64,000 nt of DNA from Candidatus Terasakiella magnetica (lineage in GTDB: Bacteria > Pseudomonadota > Alphaproteobacteria > Rhodospirillales > Terasakiellaceae), in the NCBI RefSeq assembly GCF_900093605.1, contig NZ_FLYE01000034.1, positions 62,001-126,000 on the forward strand, read 5' to 3'. Within the stretch, counting starts at the first letter, position 1; the number at the start of each line of letters is the position of its first letter. Under the pieces are notes generated by a model. The model saw nothing but the letters and a program-made list of their open reading frames with translations, did no database searches and had not been told where the DNA came from. Positions 26,561-34,816 of the stretch are shown one piece after another. Made by a program: the position numbers and the translations under genes.

Positions 26561-27067
26561 TTATGCAGCTTTTTCTTTCTGAAGGACGTCTTCCAGTTTC
26601 TCAGTTGCTGCATCTTTGTCAATATTTTCAACAGCTGCGACTTCATGAGCGAGGCGCTCAAGGGCTGCTTCATAGATTTGACGCTCAGAGAAAGACTGGT
26701 CAGGTTGTCCAACATTGCGGTACAGGTCACGTACCACTTCAGCGATCAGAACCGGGTCACCGGAGTTGATCTTTGCTTCATATTCTTGTGCACGACGGCT
26801 CCACATGGTGCGCTTGACTTTCGCTTTGCCTTTAAGCGTTGTAATGGCGGAATCCATGATTTTACCGGAGCTGAGTTTACGCAGGCCAGCAGCTTTAATT
26901 TTGCCAACTGGGACACGAAGTGTCATACGCTCATGTTCGAATGTAATCACAAACAATTGTAGTTCATGACCACCGATTTCTTGTGTTTCAACACCCACAA
27001 CGCGGCCTACGCCATGTGTTGGATATACGACAAAGTCGCCAGAATCGAACGGGAGGTTTTGAGCCAT
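26561..27067 (-). CDS. carD: CarD-family transcription regulator
   Basis: A 168-residue CarD/CdnL protein. The N-terminal RNA-polymerase-interacting domain (about 5-65, FDSGDFVVYPTHGVGRV) contacts the beta subunit, and the helical C-terminal part (about 75-168) binds upstream DNA and stabilises open complexes at sigma-70 promoters. In alphaproteobacteria CdnL supports growth and ribosomal and cell-cycle transcription. It is followed by a clear terminator and preceded by an unusual structured leader (27090-27162). Confidence 0.92.
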   Translation of the reverse strand: MAQNLPFDSGDFVVYPTHGVGRVVGVETQEIGGHELQLFVITFEHERMTLRVPVGKIKAAGLRKLSSGKIMDSAITTLKGKAKVKRTMWSRRAQEYEAKINSGDPVLIAEVVRDLYRNVGQPDQSFSERQIYEAALERLAHEVAAVENIDKDAATEKLEDVLQKEKAA

Positions 27068-27089
27068 ATTTTATTCTCTCTTACTCTTC

Positions 27090-27162
27090 ATAAGGACACG
27101 ACAAAAAAAACCATCTGTCTTTGAAAACAGAAGGGGGTCGATGATGACAGAAGTGTCCTTAT
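27090..27162 (-). promoter_or_regulatory. Large stem-loop in the carD leader region
   Basis: Perfect 10-bp arms ATAAGGACAC (27090-27099) and GTGTCCTTAT (27153-27162) enclose a smaller TCTGT/ACAGA pair. The structure ends 23 bases before the carD start codon. From there to 27314 I see only A/T-rich spacer with no gene. Confidence 0.5.
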
Positions 27163-27310
27163 GTGGTTGGTTGGCCGATCAGAGTTTCATAAAGTTTGAC
27201 AGGTCTATTAGACTCTGGACGGTCAAAAACCGGCCCTGCATGGAACCGGCTGTTGGTAAGTTTATATCACAAAATAGCCCTAAAAAACAGGCCTAAGTTA
27301 CAGATTCATG

Positions 27311-27347
27311 ACGAAAACCTGCTTCTCCAAAGCAGAAAAGCAGGTTT
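27311..27347 (-). terminator. fdxA terminator
   Basis: On the minus strand, perfect 10-bp arms AAACCTGCTT/AAGCAGGTTT (27315-27347) are followed by a short T tract. It lies downstream of the fdxA stop. Confidence 0.75.
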
Positions 27348-27384
27348 AAGAGATAAAAAATGCTGCAGAGCAACAGGTTAAGGA

Positions 27385-27720
27385 TTAATCGCCTTCGCCT
27401 GGTTTTTCGCTCATTTCAGCTTTCTTGCCTTTGCGACCATTTTCCGCATCAGCATTTTCCATTGCGTCTTTCTTGGTCGTGATATTAGGCCAGACTTCAG
27501 AGAATTTCTGGTTAATTTCAAGCCATTCCTCGATACCATCTTCGGTATCAGGCAAGATCGCTTCTGCCGGACATTCAGGTTCACACACACCACAATCGAT
27601 ACATTCATCAGGGTTAATCACCAGTGTGTTTTCACCCTCATAGAAACAATCGACCGGGCAGACCTCGACACAGTCGGTGTATTTACATTTAATACAGTTT
27701 TCCATGACAACGTAGGTCAT
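27385..27720 (-). CDS. fdxA: Seven-iron ferredoxin FdxA
   Basis: A 111-residue low-potential electron carrier with one [3Fe-4S] and one [4Fe-4S] cluster. Cysteines sit at 9, 12, 17, 21 and 25, then 40, 43, 46 and 50, the FdxA pattern with a C-x2-C-x2-C-x3-C-P block second. The tail (about 75-111) is charged and probably disordered, as in other proteobacterial FdxA. GGAG precedes the ATG. It has its own terminator, so it is probably monocistronic. Confidence 0.92.
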   Translation of the reverse strand: MTYVVMENCIKCKYTDCVEVCPVDCFYEGENTLVINPDECIDCGVCEPECPAEAILPDTEDGIEEWLEINQKFSEVWPNITTKKDAMENADAENGRKGKKAEMSEKPGEGD

Positions 27721-27990
27721 TTAAATCTCCGTTTATGTGACCGCTTTTTACACAAAACTACCGAATCGGGCTTTTCCAAAGCGAATCGTTAATATTTTTT
27801 CCTTTAAAGGTATTTTCAAGCCATACCTTCAAGAACTGCAATTGAGGTAGCATAATCCCTTCTAGACAGCAACCATATGAATAGTATGGGTATTGGTTTT
27901 TTTAAGCTCTCAAAACCACCTAAACAGGCCATGGGACTTGAACAATCTTAAAAGACTTCATACCTTGCTGATAAAGAAGGAACTTTATTT

Positions 27991-28593
27991 ATGCCCCATC
28001 GCCTCTTTTATCCAGCAACACAACGAAACCGTGATGCAATTTTTTCAATCCTCAAGCAATTTTTACCCCAACAAGGTAACGTGCTTGAAATTGCCAGCGG
28101 CAGTGGCGAGCATGTCATCCATTTTGCACAATCATGTCCAGATCTTAACTGGCAGCCCAGTGACCTTGATCCCGACTGTTTAAAAAGCATCCAGTCTTGG
28201 ATTGAGCATACGGGCTTAAAAAATATCCACTCTCCCTTATCCTTGGATACGACCTCAAACGCAAATTGGCCGCAAACTGAACTTGATGCACTGATATGTA
28301 TCAATATGATTCATATTAGCCCGTGGGAAGCCACCATCGCCTTGATGAAAAAGGCCGCGCATTATCTTAAAGAAGACGGTTTCCTTTATCTTTACGGACC
28401 CTATAAGCGCAATTCTCAACATACCGCACCCAGCAATGTCGCTTTTGAGCAGTGGTTAAAAGAGAAGGACCCACGTTTTGGGGTGCGCGCCATGGAAGAG
28501 GTTGAAGCAGAGGCGGCAAAAAACGGGCTTAAACTGGCTCATGTCTATGACATGCCTGCCAATAATTTTTCCTTGGTTTTTCACCCCGCTTGA
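27991..28593 (+). CDS. DUF938 SAM-dependent methyltransferase
   Basis: A 200-residue class I methyltransferase of the DUF938 family. The SAM motif is VLEIASGSGEHVIHFA near residue 31, and a DLDPDC acidic strand end follows near residue 58. The first residues, FYPATQRNRDAI, are also characteristic of DUF938. The substrate is unknown. It is preceded by a 270-base gap shared with the divergent fdxA, A/T-rich and containing both promoters, in which I see no other gene. Confidence 0.82.
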   Translation: MPHRLFYPATQRNRDAIFSILKQFLPQQGNVLEIASGSGEHVIHFAQSCPDLNWQPSDLDPDCLKSIQSWIEHTGLKNIHSPLSLDTTSNANWPQTELDALICINMIHISPWEATIALMKKAAHYLKEDGFLYLYGPYKRNSQHTAPSNVAFEQWLKEKDPRFGVRAMEEVEAEAAKNGLKLAHVYDMPANNFSLVFHPA

Positions 28594-28610
28594 CGCTATA
28601 TCCTACAGCC

Positions 28611-28844
28611 ATGAGTAAGAACCCAAATTTCAAAGCCGATATGGTGGTCTTTGGCCTCTTTATCTTTTTACTAGGCGTGGTGTTTTCCGTCTTTGTACTG
28701 GAAAAAGACCCGGACGCCCGACTCGGCCTGTTTGGCATCAGCATTTGGGTTCTCGTCATCGTTGGTGCGCTTTATATGCGCAAACGCTCAGCTGAAAAAG
28801 ATGCGCAAGACGATGAGGCTTCTAAAGACGACAGCCAAAAATAA
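28611..28844 (+). CDS. Small two-helix membrane protein
   Basis: A 77-residue protein. Two hydrophobic segments (about 11-30 and 41-58) flank a short charged loop, and the Lys/Asp-rich tail should be cytoplasmic. I do not recognise the family. ATG 28611 is preferred over the in-frame TTG at 28590, which overlaps the preceding stop. It is followed by a strong hairpin terminator. Confidence 0.6.
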   Translation: MSKNPNFKADMVVFGLFIFLLGVVFSVFVLEKDPDARLGLFGISIWVLVIVGALYMRKRSAEKDAQDDEASKDDSQK

Positions 28845-28877
28845 AAGGCCCTGCACATTTATATGCAGAGCCTTTTT
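28843..28877. terminator. Bidirectional terminator
   Basis: Arms AAAAGGCCCTGCA and TGCAGAGCCTTTTT pair with one mismatch between convergent genes (small membrane protein and MaoC hydratase). T tracts are present on both strands. Confidence 0.8.
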
Positions 28878-28904
28878 CATATTCATTATGCCAGAGCACA
28901 ATAA

Positions 28905-29333
28905 TTAGTCGCGAGCAGGAACCATAATGGTTGCATCGCCAACGATGACATTTGTATCACCAACCGTACAAACGGTTTCAAACTTAATCATTTTCTTGGC
29001 ATCGTCTTTTTCAAGAGCTGTCACACGTGCAACAACCGTATCGCCAATTTTAACAGGCGCTTTGAATTTCAGATTCTGCGCAATGTAGATACAGCCCGGG
29101 CCAGGCAACTTTGTGCCAAAAACAGTCGAGATAAAACCAGCACTCAACATACCGTGTGAGATGCGTGTTTTAAACATTGTGCTGGCGGCAAATTCTTCAT
29201 TCAGATGAACCGGGTTTGTATCGCCTGACACACCAGCAAATGCCATGATATCGGCTTCTGTAACGGTTTTAGAAAAAACATCGGTCATACCGACATCGAT
29301 TTCGTCATATGAGTAGCCGTAAAGCTCTTCCAT
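28905..29333 (-). CDS. MaoC-family (R)-specific enoyl-CoA hydratase, PhaJ-like
   Basis: A 142-residue hotdog-fold hydratase. The R-hydratase motif is present with catalytic D38 and H43 in GDTNPVH, followed by RISHGML. Such enzymes hydrate trans-2-enoyl-CoA to (R)-3-hydroxyacyl-CoA, linking fatty-acid oxidation to polyhydroxyalkanoate synthesis (PhaJ). No pha genes are nearby, so the PHA role is only possible. AGGGA lies eight bases before the ATG. Confidence 0.85.
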   Translation of the reverse strand: MEELYGYSYDEIDVGMTDVFSKTVTEADIMAFAGVSGDTNPVHLNEEFAASTMFKTRISHGMLSAGFISTVFGTKLPGPGCIYIAQNLKFKAPVKIGDTVVARVTALEKDDAKKMIKFETVCTVGDTNVIVGDATIMVPARD

Positions 29334-29425
29334 GGTTTCATCCCTTAAATATAATAATTAACGTCTGCGCGGCACTATATACGGAAGTAAAATTCTTCCA
29401 AAGTGAAAATTCCCTCTTTTCTTTA

Positions 29426-30493
29426 ATGAAAAGAATGTTTCATAATGCGCGCGCTATGATCATTGGAAAATTCGCCCTCACCTTTTTTGCATTTTTGCTG
29501 CTCTCCCCTTCTGTCTGGGCCGGGAAAATTGCGCCTGCGCCAAACATGATCTTACCCATTGAGTGCGAACTGGGCTGGAACTGCTGGATTGCCAATTATG
29601 TGGACCATGATCGCACCAAGGCGGCCAAAGATTACGCCTGTGGCACACAAACCTATAATGCCCATAAAGGCACCGACTTCATGATCCGCAATTATCGCGA
29701 TATGCAGGCCGGGGTGGTGGTGCGCGCGGCCAGTGACGGTTTTGTGGTGGGTACGCGCGATGGCATGAAAGATATTGATTTTCGCAAATTACCAAAAGAG
29801 AAAATCGCCAAAAAGAAATGCGGCAATGGCGTGCGCCTTAAACATGAAAATGGCTGGATCACGCAATATTGCCATCTGCGCAAAAACAGTGTGAAAGTCA
29901 AAAAAGGCGATGCGGTAAAACAAGGTGATATCATCGGCCTTGTGGGCCATTCCGGTATGGCAAGTTTCCCTCACCTACATTTTCAAATCGAATATATCCC
30001 TGAAGGGTCCACCAAACGCACAGGCCATGCGGTTGACCCGTTTGTTGGGGTCTCACGCCTTGATAAATGTAAAGCCAGCAATAAAGCACTTTGGCCCAAA
30101 CCCGTGATGAATGAGCTGGCCTATCGCAAGCTGGATATTTTTGATATCGGCTTTTCAGCGACCCAGCCCAAACATAGCGGCTTAGTGCAAGGGCTTTATG
30201 ATGATGAAACCCTTTCTATACGCTCGCCTCGCCTATTTTTATGGGGGCGGTTTTTGCATGTGAAAAAAGGCGATATAATCACTTTCACCATCACCGCACC
30301 GGATGGTGAAAGCGTGCTCAATTACACCAGTACCATTGAGAAAGACCAAGCCTATCGCACCCTTCATGCCGGTTTGCGCAAACCCACATTAAACTGGGAA
30401 AATGGTGTCTATCGCGGGCTGATCAAGCTGGTGCGCAATGATGATAATGGCGGGCGAATTTATAAGTCCGACAGTACAATTACCCTCAAATAA
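29426..30493 (+). CDS. Secreted M23-family metallopeptidase
   Basis: A protein of about 355 residues with a signal peptide ending at SVWA-G and an M23/LytM zinc peptidase domain. The zinc residues are in HKGTDF (H-x3-D) and HLHF (H-x-H). A beta-rich C-terminal region of about 140 residues follows, of unknown role. M23 enzymes cut peptidoglycan cross-links or act as LytM factors, and the intact ligands suggest activity. The start is uncertain: ATG 29426 gives a Lys-Arg n-region; ATG 29435 and ATG 29456 are alternatives, and none has a strong ribosome site. Upstream in-frame codons run into the divergent MaoC gene. Confidence 0.82.
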   Translation: MKRMFHNARAMIIGKFALTFFAFLLLSPSVWAGKIAPAPNMILPIECELGWNCWIANYVDHDRTKAAKDYACGTQTYNAHKGTDFMIRNYRDMQAGVVVRAASDGFVVGTRDGMKDIDFRKLPKEKIAKKKCGNGVRLKHENGWITQYCHLRKNSVKVKKGDAVKQGDIIGLVGHSGMASFPHLHFQIEYIPEGSTKRTGHAVDPFVGVSRLDKCKASNKALWPKPVMNELAYRKLDIFDIGFSATQPKHSGLVQGLYDDETLSIRSPRLFLWGRFLHVKKGDIITFTITAPDGESVLNYTSTIEKDQAYRTLHAGLRKPTLNWENGVYRGLIKLVRNDDNGGRIYKSDSTITLK

Positions 30494-30575
30494 CGATTTA
30501 AAATAATTGTTGATCATCCGAACATTTTAATATATTAGAATATGCTAAATATATTATTTGCGATGGAGAAAATAA

Positions 30576-30929
30576 ATGAGCAAGAATTACCCTGAAATCG
30601 CCAAAGACCTGACAGGTGCGATCAAGACCCTGCGCGGTGCCATTCCTGAAACCATGAGTGCCTTTTCACAACTGGCACAAAGCGCCAGTGCTGATAGTGT
30701 TCTTGATCCAAAAACAAAAGAACTTCTTGCCATTGCCATCGCGATCACAACACGCTGTGACGGCTGTATTGCTTTTCATGTAAAAGCCGCCCTTAAGTTT
30801 GGCGCAACCCGTGAAGAAGTCGCTGAAACCGTTGGTATGGCTGTTTATATGGGCGGTGGGCCGTCTATGATTTATGGTTCCCAAACACTGGAAGCCTATG
30901 ACCAGTTTGCTGAGAAATACAAAAAGTAA
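30576..30929 (+). CDS. AhpD/carboxymuconolactone decarboxylase-like protein
   Basis: A 117-residue all-helical AhpD-like protein. The redox motif C61-D-G-C64 with H68 matches peroxidase-active AhpD-type members rather than the decarboxylase, which lacks the cysteine pair. A role in thiol-dependent peroxide removal is likely. GATGGAGAA precedes the ATG. The gene stands alone, convergent with the M16 pair. Confidence 0.82.
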   Translation: MSKNYPEIAKDLTGAIKTLRGAIPETMSAFSQLAQSASADSVLDPKTKELLAIAIAITTRCDGCIAFHVKAALKFGATREEVAETVGMAVYMGGGPSMIYGSQTLEAYDQFAEKYKK

Positions 30930-30954
30930 TCTCAAACAAACCGATCAGAGTTGA

Positions 30955-32253
30955 TTATAATCCTTCAGGCTGTCCGACAACGACGGCCTGAAACTTTTCT
31001 GGCATCAGTAATGATTTCGCCATCCGGTTTACATCTTCCAATGTAACCGCTTCTACAAGCTTGTTTCTTTGCTCCAAGAAATCTATGGGTAAACGATCCA
31101 TCTGCATAGCGCTCAAGATCGCCGCAATGCTTTCACTTGAATTAAAGCGCAAGGCAAAAGAGCCTGTAAGATAGGTCTTGGCATCACGCACCTCTTCAAA
31201 GCTAACACCCTCGCGGGCAGCCTTTTGCCATTCATGGCGCACCACATCGAGTGTTTCTTTCACACGGGCATTTTGCGTGCCAGCCCCCACCATAAAGAGC
31301 TCGGTCTCCTCATAATTTGCCAGATAGCTATAGACCGAATAGACCAGCCCGCGCTTTTCACGCACCTCTTCATAAAGGCGCGATGAAAAACCACCACCGC
31401 CTAAAATATAATTCAGCACATAAGCAGCATAAAAATCAGCATCGTCACGCTTAATGCCTTTTTGAGCAAACAAAATGCTGCTTTGTGGCACGGGCTTATT
31501 CACCACATCCGTAGTCTTTTTAAACTTCAGCTTCACAGGTGGCAACTGCCAGGGTGCGGCGTGATCGGGCAGGTCTGAAAAGGTTTCATCAAGTAATGAT
31601 TTGAGTTTCTCAGGCGTGATATCACCCGATACACCAATCACCAGATTATCTTTGCCTAAACGGTTTTTCGCAAAGGCCTTTAAATCAGCACGGGTCACAT
31701 TTTCCATTCCCTGTACTGTCCCTTTTGAGCCGCGCGAATAAGGGTGATCACCCATCACTTCCTTATAAATCTTTAGCGCGCCAAGGGCAGCGGGGTCTTC
31801 TTCGCGTTGTTTGAGCTGGGCCAGAATTTGTGCGCGGATACGCTCCACAGGCTCGAGATCAAAGCGCGGGGTCGTTAAGGCCGCTTTAAGCATCTCCATT
31901 GAGGCATCTAAATTTTCACGCAAGGTTAAGACGCGCCCGCCAAAACTATCCATGGAAGCTTCAAAGCGCAAAGTGATGGATAAATCTTCAAGACGGGCCT
32001 GAAAGCCTTGGGAATCCCATTTTCCCGCACCTTCATCCATGGTGGAAGAGACAAGCCGTGCCAGCCCCTCTTTGCCTATTGGATCAAGGGCAGAACCACC
32101 GCGAAAAGCAAACTTAAGTGACACAATGGGATTGCGATGATCTTCAATCAACCATGCCTTTATGCCGGAAGACGAAGTCACTTCCTGAACAGGCGCCAAG
32201 GCAAAGGCGGGAAGAGATAAGAAAAGAGTAAGAGCTAAGACAATATAGCGCAT
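30955..32253 (-). CDS. M16-family peptidase-like subunit, inactive partner
   Basis: A 432-residue protein with signal peptide and two M16 domains. The zinc motif H-x-x-E-H is absent; the corresponding place reads LARLVSSTMDEG. The glycine-rich loop GGGFSSRLYEEVREKRGLVYS of the second domain is intact. In heterodimeric M16B peptidases one subunit carries the zinc and the other supplies the substrate-binding loop, so this is probably the non-catalytic half. The catalytic partner ends one base upstream of its start, in the same operon. Confidence 0.85.
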   Translation of the reverse strand: MRYIVLALTLFLSLPAFALAPVQEVTSSSGIKAWLIEDHRNPIVSLKFAFRGGSALDPIGKEGLARLVSSTMDEGAGKWDSQGFQARLEDLSITLRFEASMDSFGGRVLTLRENLDASMEMLKAALTTPRFDLEPVERIRAQILAQLKQREEDPAALGALKIYKEVMGDHPYSRGSKGTVQGMENVTRADLKAFAKNRLGKDNLVIGVSGDITPEKLKSLLDETFSDLPDHAAPWQLPPVKLKFKKTTDVVNKPVPQSSILFAQKGIKRDDADFYAAYVLNYILGGGGFSSRLYEEVREKRGLVYSVYSYLANYEETELFMVGAGTQNARVKETLDVVRHEWQKAAREGVSFEEVRDAKTYLTGSFALRFNSSESIAAILSAMQMDRLPIDFLEQRNKLVEAVTLEDVNRMAKSLLMPEKFQAVVVGQPEGL

Positions 32254-32254
32254 C

Positions 32255-33598
32255 TTATTTATCTCCCATGCCGAGCAAAATACCTGTCACGGTTTTCTGG
32301 TCTGTTAAGACGGCGCGCATGGCCCGATTTACATCATCAACCGTGATGGATTTAATCATTTCCGGCCAGTTTTCAATACGCTCAAGTGATATATCAATAG
32401 CAAGCGCCCCGCCAATCACTTGGGCTGCGGTGCCCAGATTATCCCGGGCAAACACCGCTTCATTAACCAATGATTTTTGCGCTCGTGCCACTTCATCAAA
32501 GCTCACGCCTTTTTCCAACAAAAGATCGATTTCCTTTTGCAAGGCAGCTTCGCTTTGTTCAATAGAGCCCCCTTGTTGCGGGCTCAACCAAAATGTCATT
32601 TCTGATAGATCAAGGCGGTTTGGTGAATAAGACAGACCTGCTGAAATAGCAATTTTCTTCTCAATCACAAGGGAGGTATAAAGCCGGCTGGTGGCTGAAC
32701 CGCCCATAATATTTTCTAAAATCTGCAACGCATAAGGTGCTTTCGCATCCGTCGCACTATCTTGATAGCTCGGTGCAAAATAACTGCGCTGTAAGCTCGC
32801 TTGGCGCACACGGGCATCGCGTTTGATCACACGGCGGTCCGCATGGGCAGGTGGCTCTGAGGGGCGCATACGTTTCATTTCAGGACCGCGCGCAATCCCC
32901 CCATAATATTTTTCAGCCAGTGGGCGCAGCTCCTCCATGGTGATGTCGCCTTCCACAATCAAAATTGCATTATTGGGCGCATACCATTTTTTATAAAACT
33001 TGCGTAAATCTTCAAGACTTAGGGCTTCAATTTCATGGGCCCAACCGATCACCGGAATGCGATAGGGGTGGTTCATATATTGCGCCGTATCGATTTGTTC
33101 GCGCAATTGGGCGGCGGGGTTATTATCGGTGCGTTGACGGCGTTCTTCCAAAATGACTTGGCGCTCCGGCTCAATTACCTCTTTAGTGAGAGTGAGGTTG
33201 ATCATGCGATCAGCCTCCATCTCCATCACCAAGGCCAAACGGTCTTTGGCAACTGTCTGGTAATAGGCCGTATAATCATAAGAGGTAAAGGCATTATCGC
33301 GCCCGCCATTTTTGGCAACAATTTTGGAAAATTCCCCTGCGGCAATTTTCTTGGTGCCTTTAAACATCAAATGTTCAAAATAATGGGCAATACCAGATTT
33401 GCCTGCGGGCTCATCAGCTGACCCCACTTTATACCACACCATATGACGCACCACAGGCACGCGGTTATTGGTCACCAACACCACCTGCATGCCGTTGTTC
33501 AGCATGAAGCTTTGCGGGTTAAAGACAGCCCCTTGAACGGGATAAGAAAAAAGAAAGGCTGAGAGGACAAACAAGATCAGACGCAAAGGAAACCTCAA
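32255..33598 (-). CDS. M16-family zinc peptidase, active subunit
   Basis: A 447-residue periplasmic protein with a signal peptide (about 1-23). The inverted zinc motif is H72-Y-F-E75-H76, and the distal glutamate lies in ILEERRQR (E151/E152), as in pitrilysin and mitochondrial processing peptidase beta. The second domain has the degenerate fold used for substrate clamping. It is encoded with the inactive paralogue, consistent with an M16B heterodimer that degrades peptides in the periplasm. Confidence 0.88.
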   Translation of the reverse strand: MRFPLRLILFVLSAFLFSYPVQGAVFNPQSFMLNNGMQVVLVTNNRVPVVRHMVWYKVGSADEPAGKSGIAHYFEHLMFKGTKKIAAGEFSKIVAKNGGRDNAFTSYDYTAYYQTVAKDRLALVMEMEADRMINLTLTKEVIEPERQVILEERRQRTDNNPAAQLREQIDTAQYMNHPYRIPVIGWAHEIEALSLEDLRKFYKKWYAPNNAILIVEGDITMEELRPLAEKYYGGIARGPEMKRMRPSEPPAHADRRVIKRDARVRQASLQRSYFAPSYQDSATDAKAPYALQILENIMGGSATSRLYTSLVIEKKIAISAGLSYSPNRLDLSEMTFWLSPQQGGSIEQSEAALQKEIDLLLEKGVSFDEVARAQKSLVNEAVFARDNLGTAAQVIGGALAIDISLERIENWPEMIKSITVDDVNRAMRAVLTDQKTVTGILLGMGDK

Positions 33599-33663
33599 TC
33601 ACACGGAAAAATAAACGATCCATTATGATGTAGTTTCAGATTATGGCCTGACAAGGGCAAGGC

Positions 33664-34257
33664 TTATTTCAAGAAGTCCAGCGCGCCTTCTAAGATCGCA
33701 CCTTCTTTGCGCTCAATCACAACCGCACTTTGACCATCAACGGCCTGACCCAAGGCTTGGGCTTCACGAATGCGTTGGGCTTCTTGTGCCGCATCGATCT
33801 TGGAACCAAACGGTTCTTTGTTTTTCCAGAACATCAAATCTTTTGCAAAAGTTTCCGATTCTGAAATAAAGGCACTTGTTTCGCGATCAATGGTTTGGCG
33901 AATAGATGGGTCTGCATGGACCGCACCGGTTTGTTCCAACAAAGACTTCAAGCCCGGTGACATATTGGAATAGCTTCCCAACGCATCAACTTTTGCCGCA
34001 GCAGCGCGACGCCCGGTTAAGGCACGGCGCGCTTTTTCTTGCTGGTTTTCCGTATTGGGGCGCTCTACACCCGGTGTTGGTGGCTTAAGGGCATAATCTG
34101 GCGGCAAGCTTAAGGGTGCGCGTGTATAAACAGCAAATTCATCAGGAGCTGTTTTTTCCAGACCCAACATTTCTTTGGTGCCACTACAGGCGCTTAGCGC
34201 AACAGCAGCAATCGCCAAACCGAGAAATTTCTTATAGGTACGCACAGACATGTTCAT
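33664..34257 (-). CDS. DUF3035 (BamF-type) lipoprotein
   Basis: A lipoprotein of about 197 residues. A short basic n-region and hydrophobic core lead to the lipobox LSAC, after which a Pro-rich then helical region follows. It matches the DUF3035 family, reported as the BamF subunit of the beta-barrel assembly machine in Caulobacter-type bacteria. The start is uncertain: ATG 34257 gives a normal n-region, while a GTG at 34284 would overlap the lspA stop. It follows lspA directly, whose product would process it. Confidence 0.75.
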   Translation of the reverse strand: MNMSVRTYKKFLGLAIAAVALSACSGTKEMLGLEKTAPDEFAVYTRAPLSLPPDYALKPPTPGVERPNTENQQEKARRALTGRRAAAAKVDALGSYSNMSPGLKSLLEQTGAVHADPSIRQTIDRETSAFISESETFAKDLMFWKNKEPFGSKIDAAQEAQRIREAQALGQAVDGQSAVVIERKEGAILEGALDFLK

Positions 34258-34276
34258 CGCCAAACTTGAAATCGAA

Positions 34277-34789
34277 TTAGTCACTATCTTCAGTTTTAGA
34301 GGAATCTTGCTTACTAAACAAGCTATCTAAGATCAAAAAGGTTGCCCCGCAGGTAATTCCGATGTCTGCCACGTTAAAGGCAGGCCAGTGATAGCCCGCA
34401 ATATGGAAGTCCAAAAAGTCCGCAACCGCGCCCCAATGCAGGCGATCAATACCATTACCAATGGCCCCGCCAATGATGGCACCACACGGAATGGCAAAGA
34501 TAAGTCGCCCTTCACGGATCATCCAAATTGTAAGCCCAACAGCCGCCACAAAGGCCATTGCTGCCAAGACATAGATCTTAATCTGCGAATCCCAGCCAAA
34601 CATCCCAAAAGACACGCCACGGTTCCACGCCATGACGATATTGAAAAAGGACGTCACCTCAATAATCTTGGGCGGCATCATCACATCATAGACGATTTCA
34701 ATCTTGGACCATTGATCCAACAGAAAAATAATCACAGCTGTGAGCAAACCCGCCAGATAGGGCTTTTTTTGAAAAGTCTGGTTCATCAC
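34277..34789 (-). CDS. lspA: Lipoprotein signal peptidase
   Basis: A 170-residue four-helix membrane aspartyl protease (signal peptidase II) that removes the signal peptide from diacylglyceryl-prolipoproteins. The catalytic pair is visible as D124 (AVADFLD) and D142 (FNVADIG), with the conserved GNGIDRL segment before them. It lies between ileS and the lipoprotein gene; ileS-lspA is a very common operon order. Confidence 0.95.
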   Translation of the reverse strand: MMNQTFQKKPYLAGLLTAVIIFLLDQWSKIEIVYDVMMPPKIIEVTSFFNIVMAWNRGVSFGMFGWDSQIKIYVLAAMAFVAAVGLTIWMIREGRLIFAIPCGAIIGGAIGNGIDRLHWGAVADFLDFHIAGYHWPAFNVADIGITCGATFLILDSLFSKQDSSKTEDSD

Positions 34790-34816
34790 ATACCCGTTGC
34801 GCCAAAAGGACCGTTG

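Noticed and set aside
30955-32253. M16 gene without H-x-x-E-H as a decaying pseudogene
   Set aside because: Active/inactive M16 pairs are an established heterodimer arrangement and the frame is intact.
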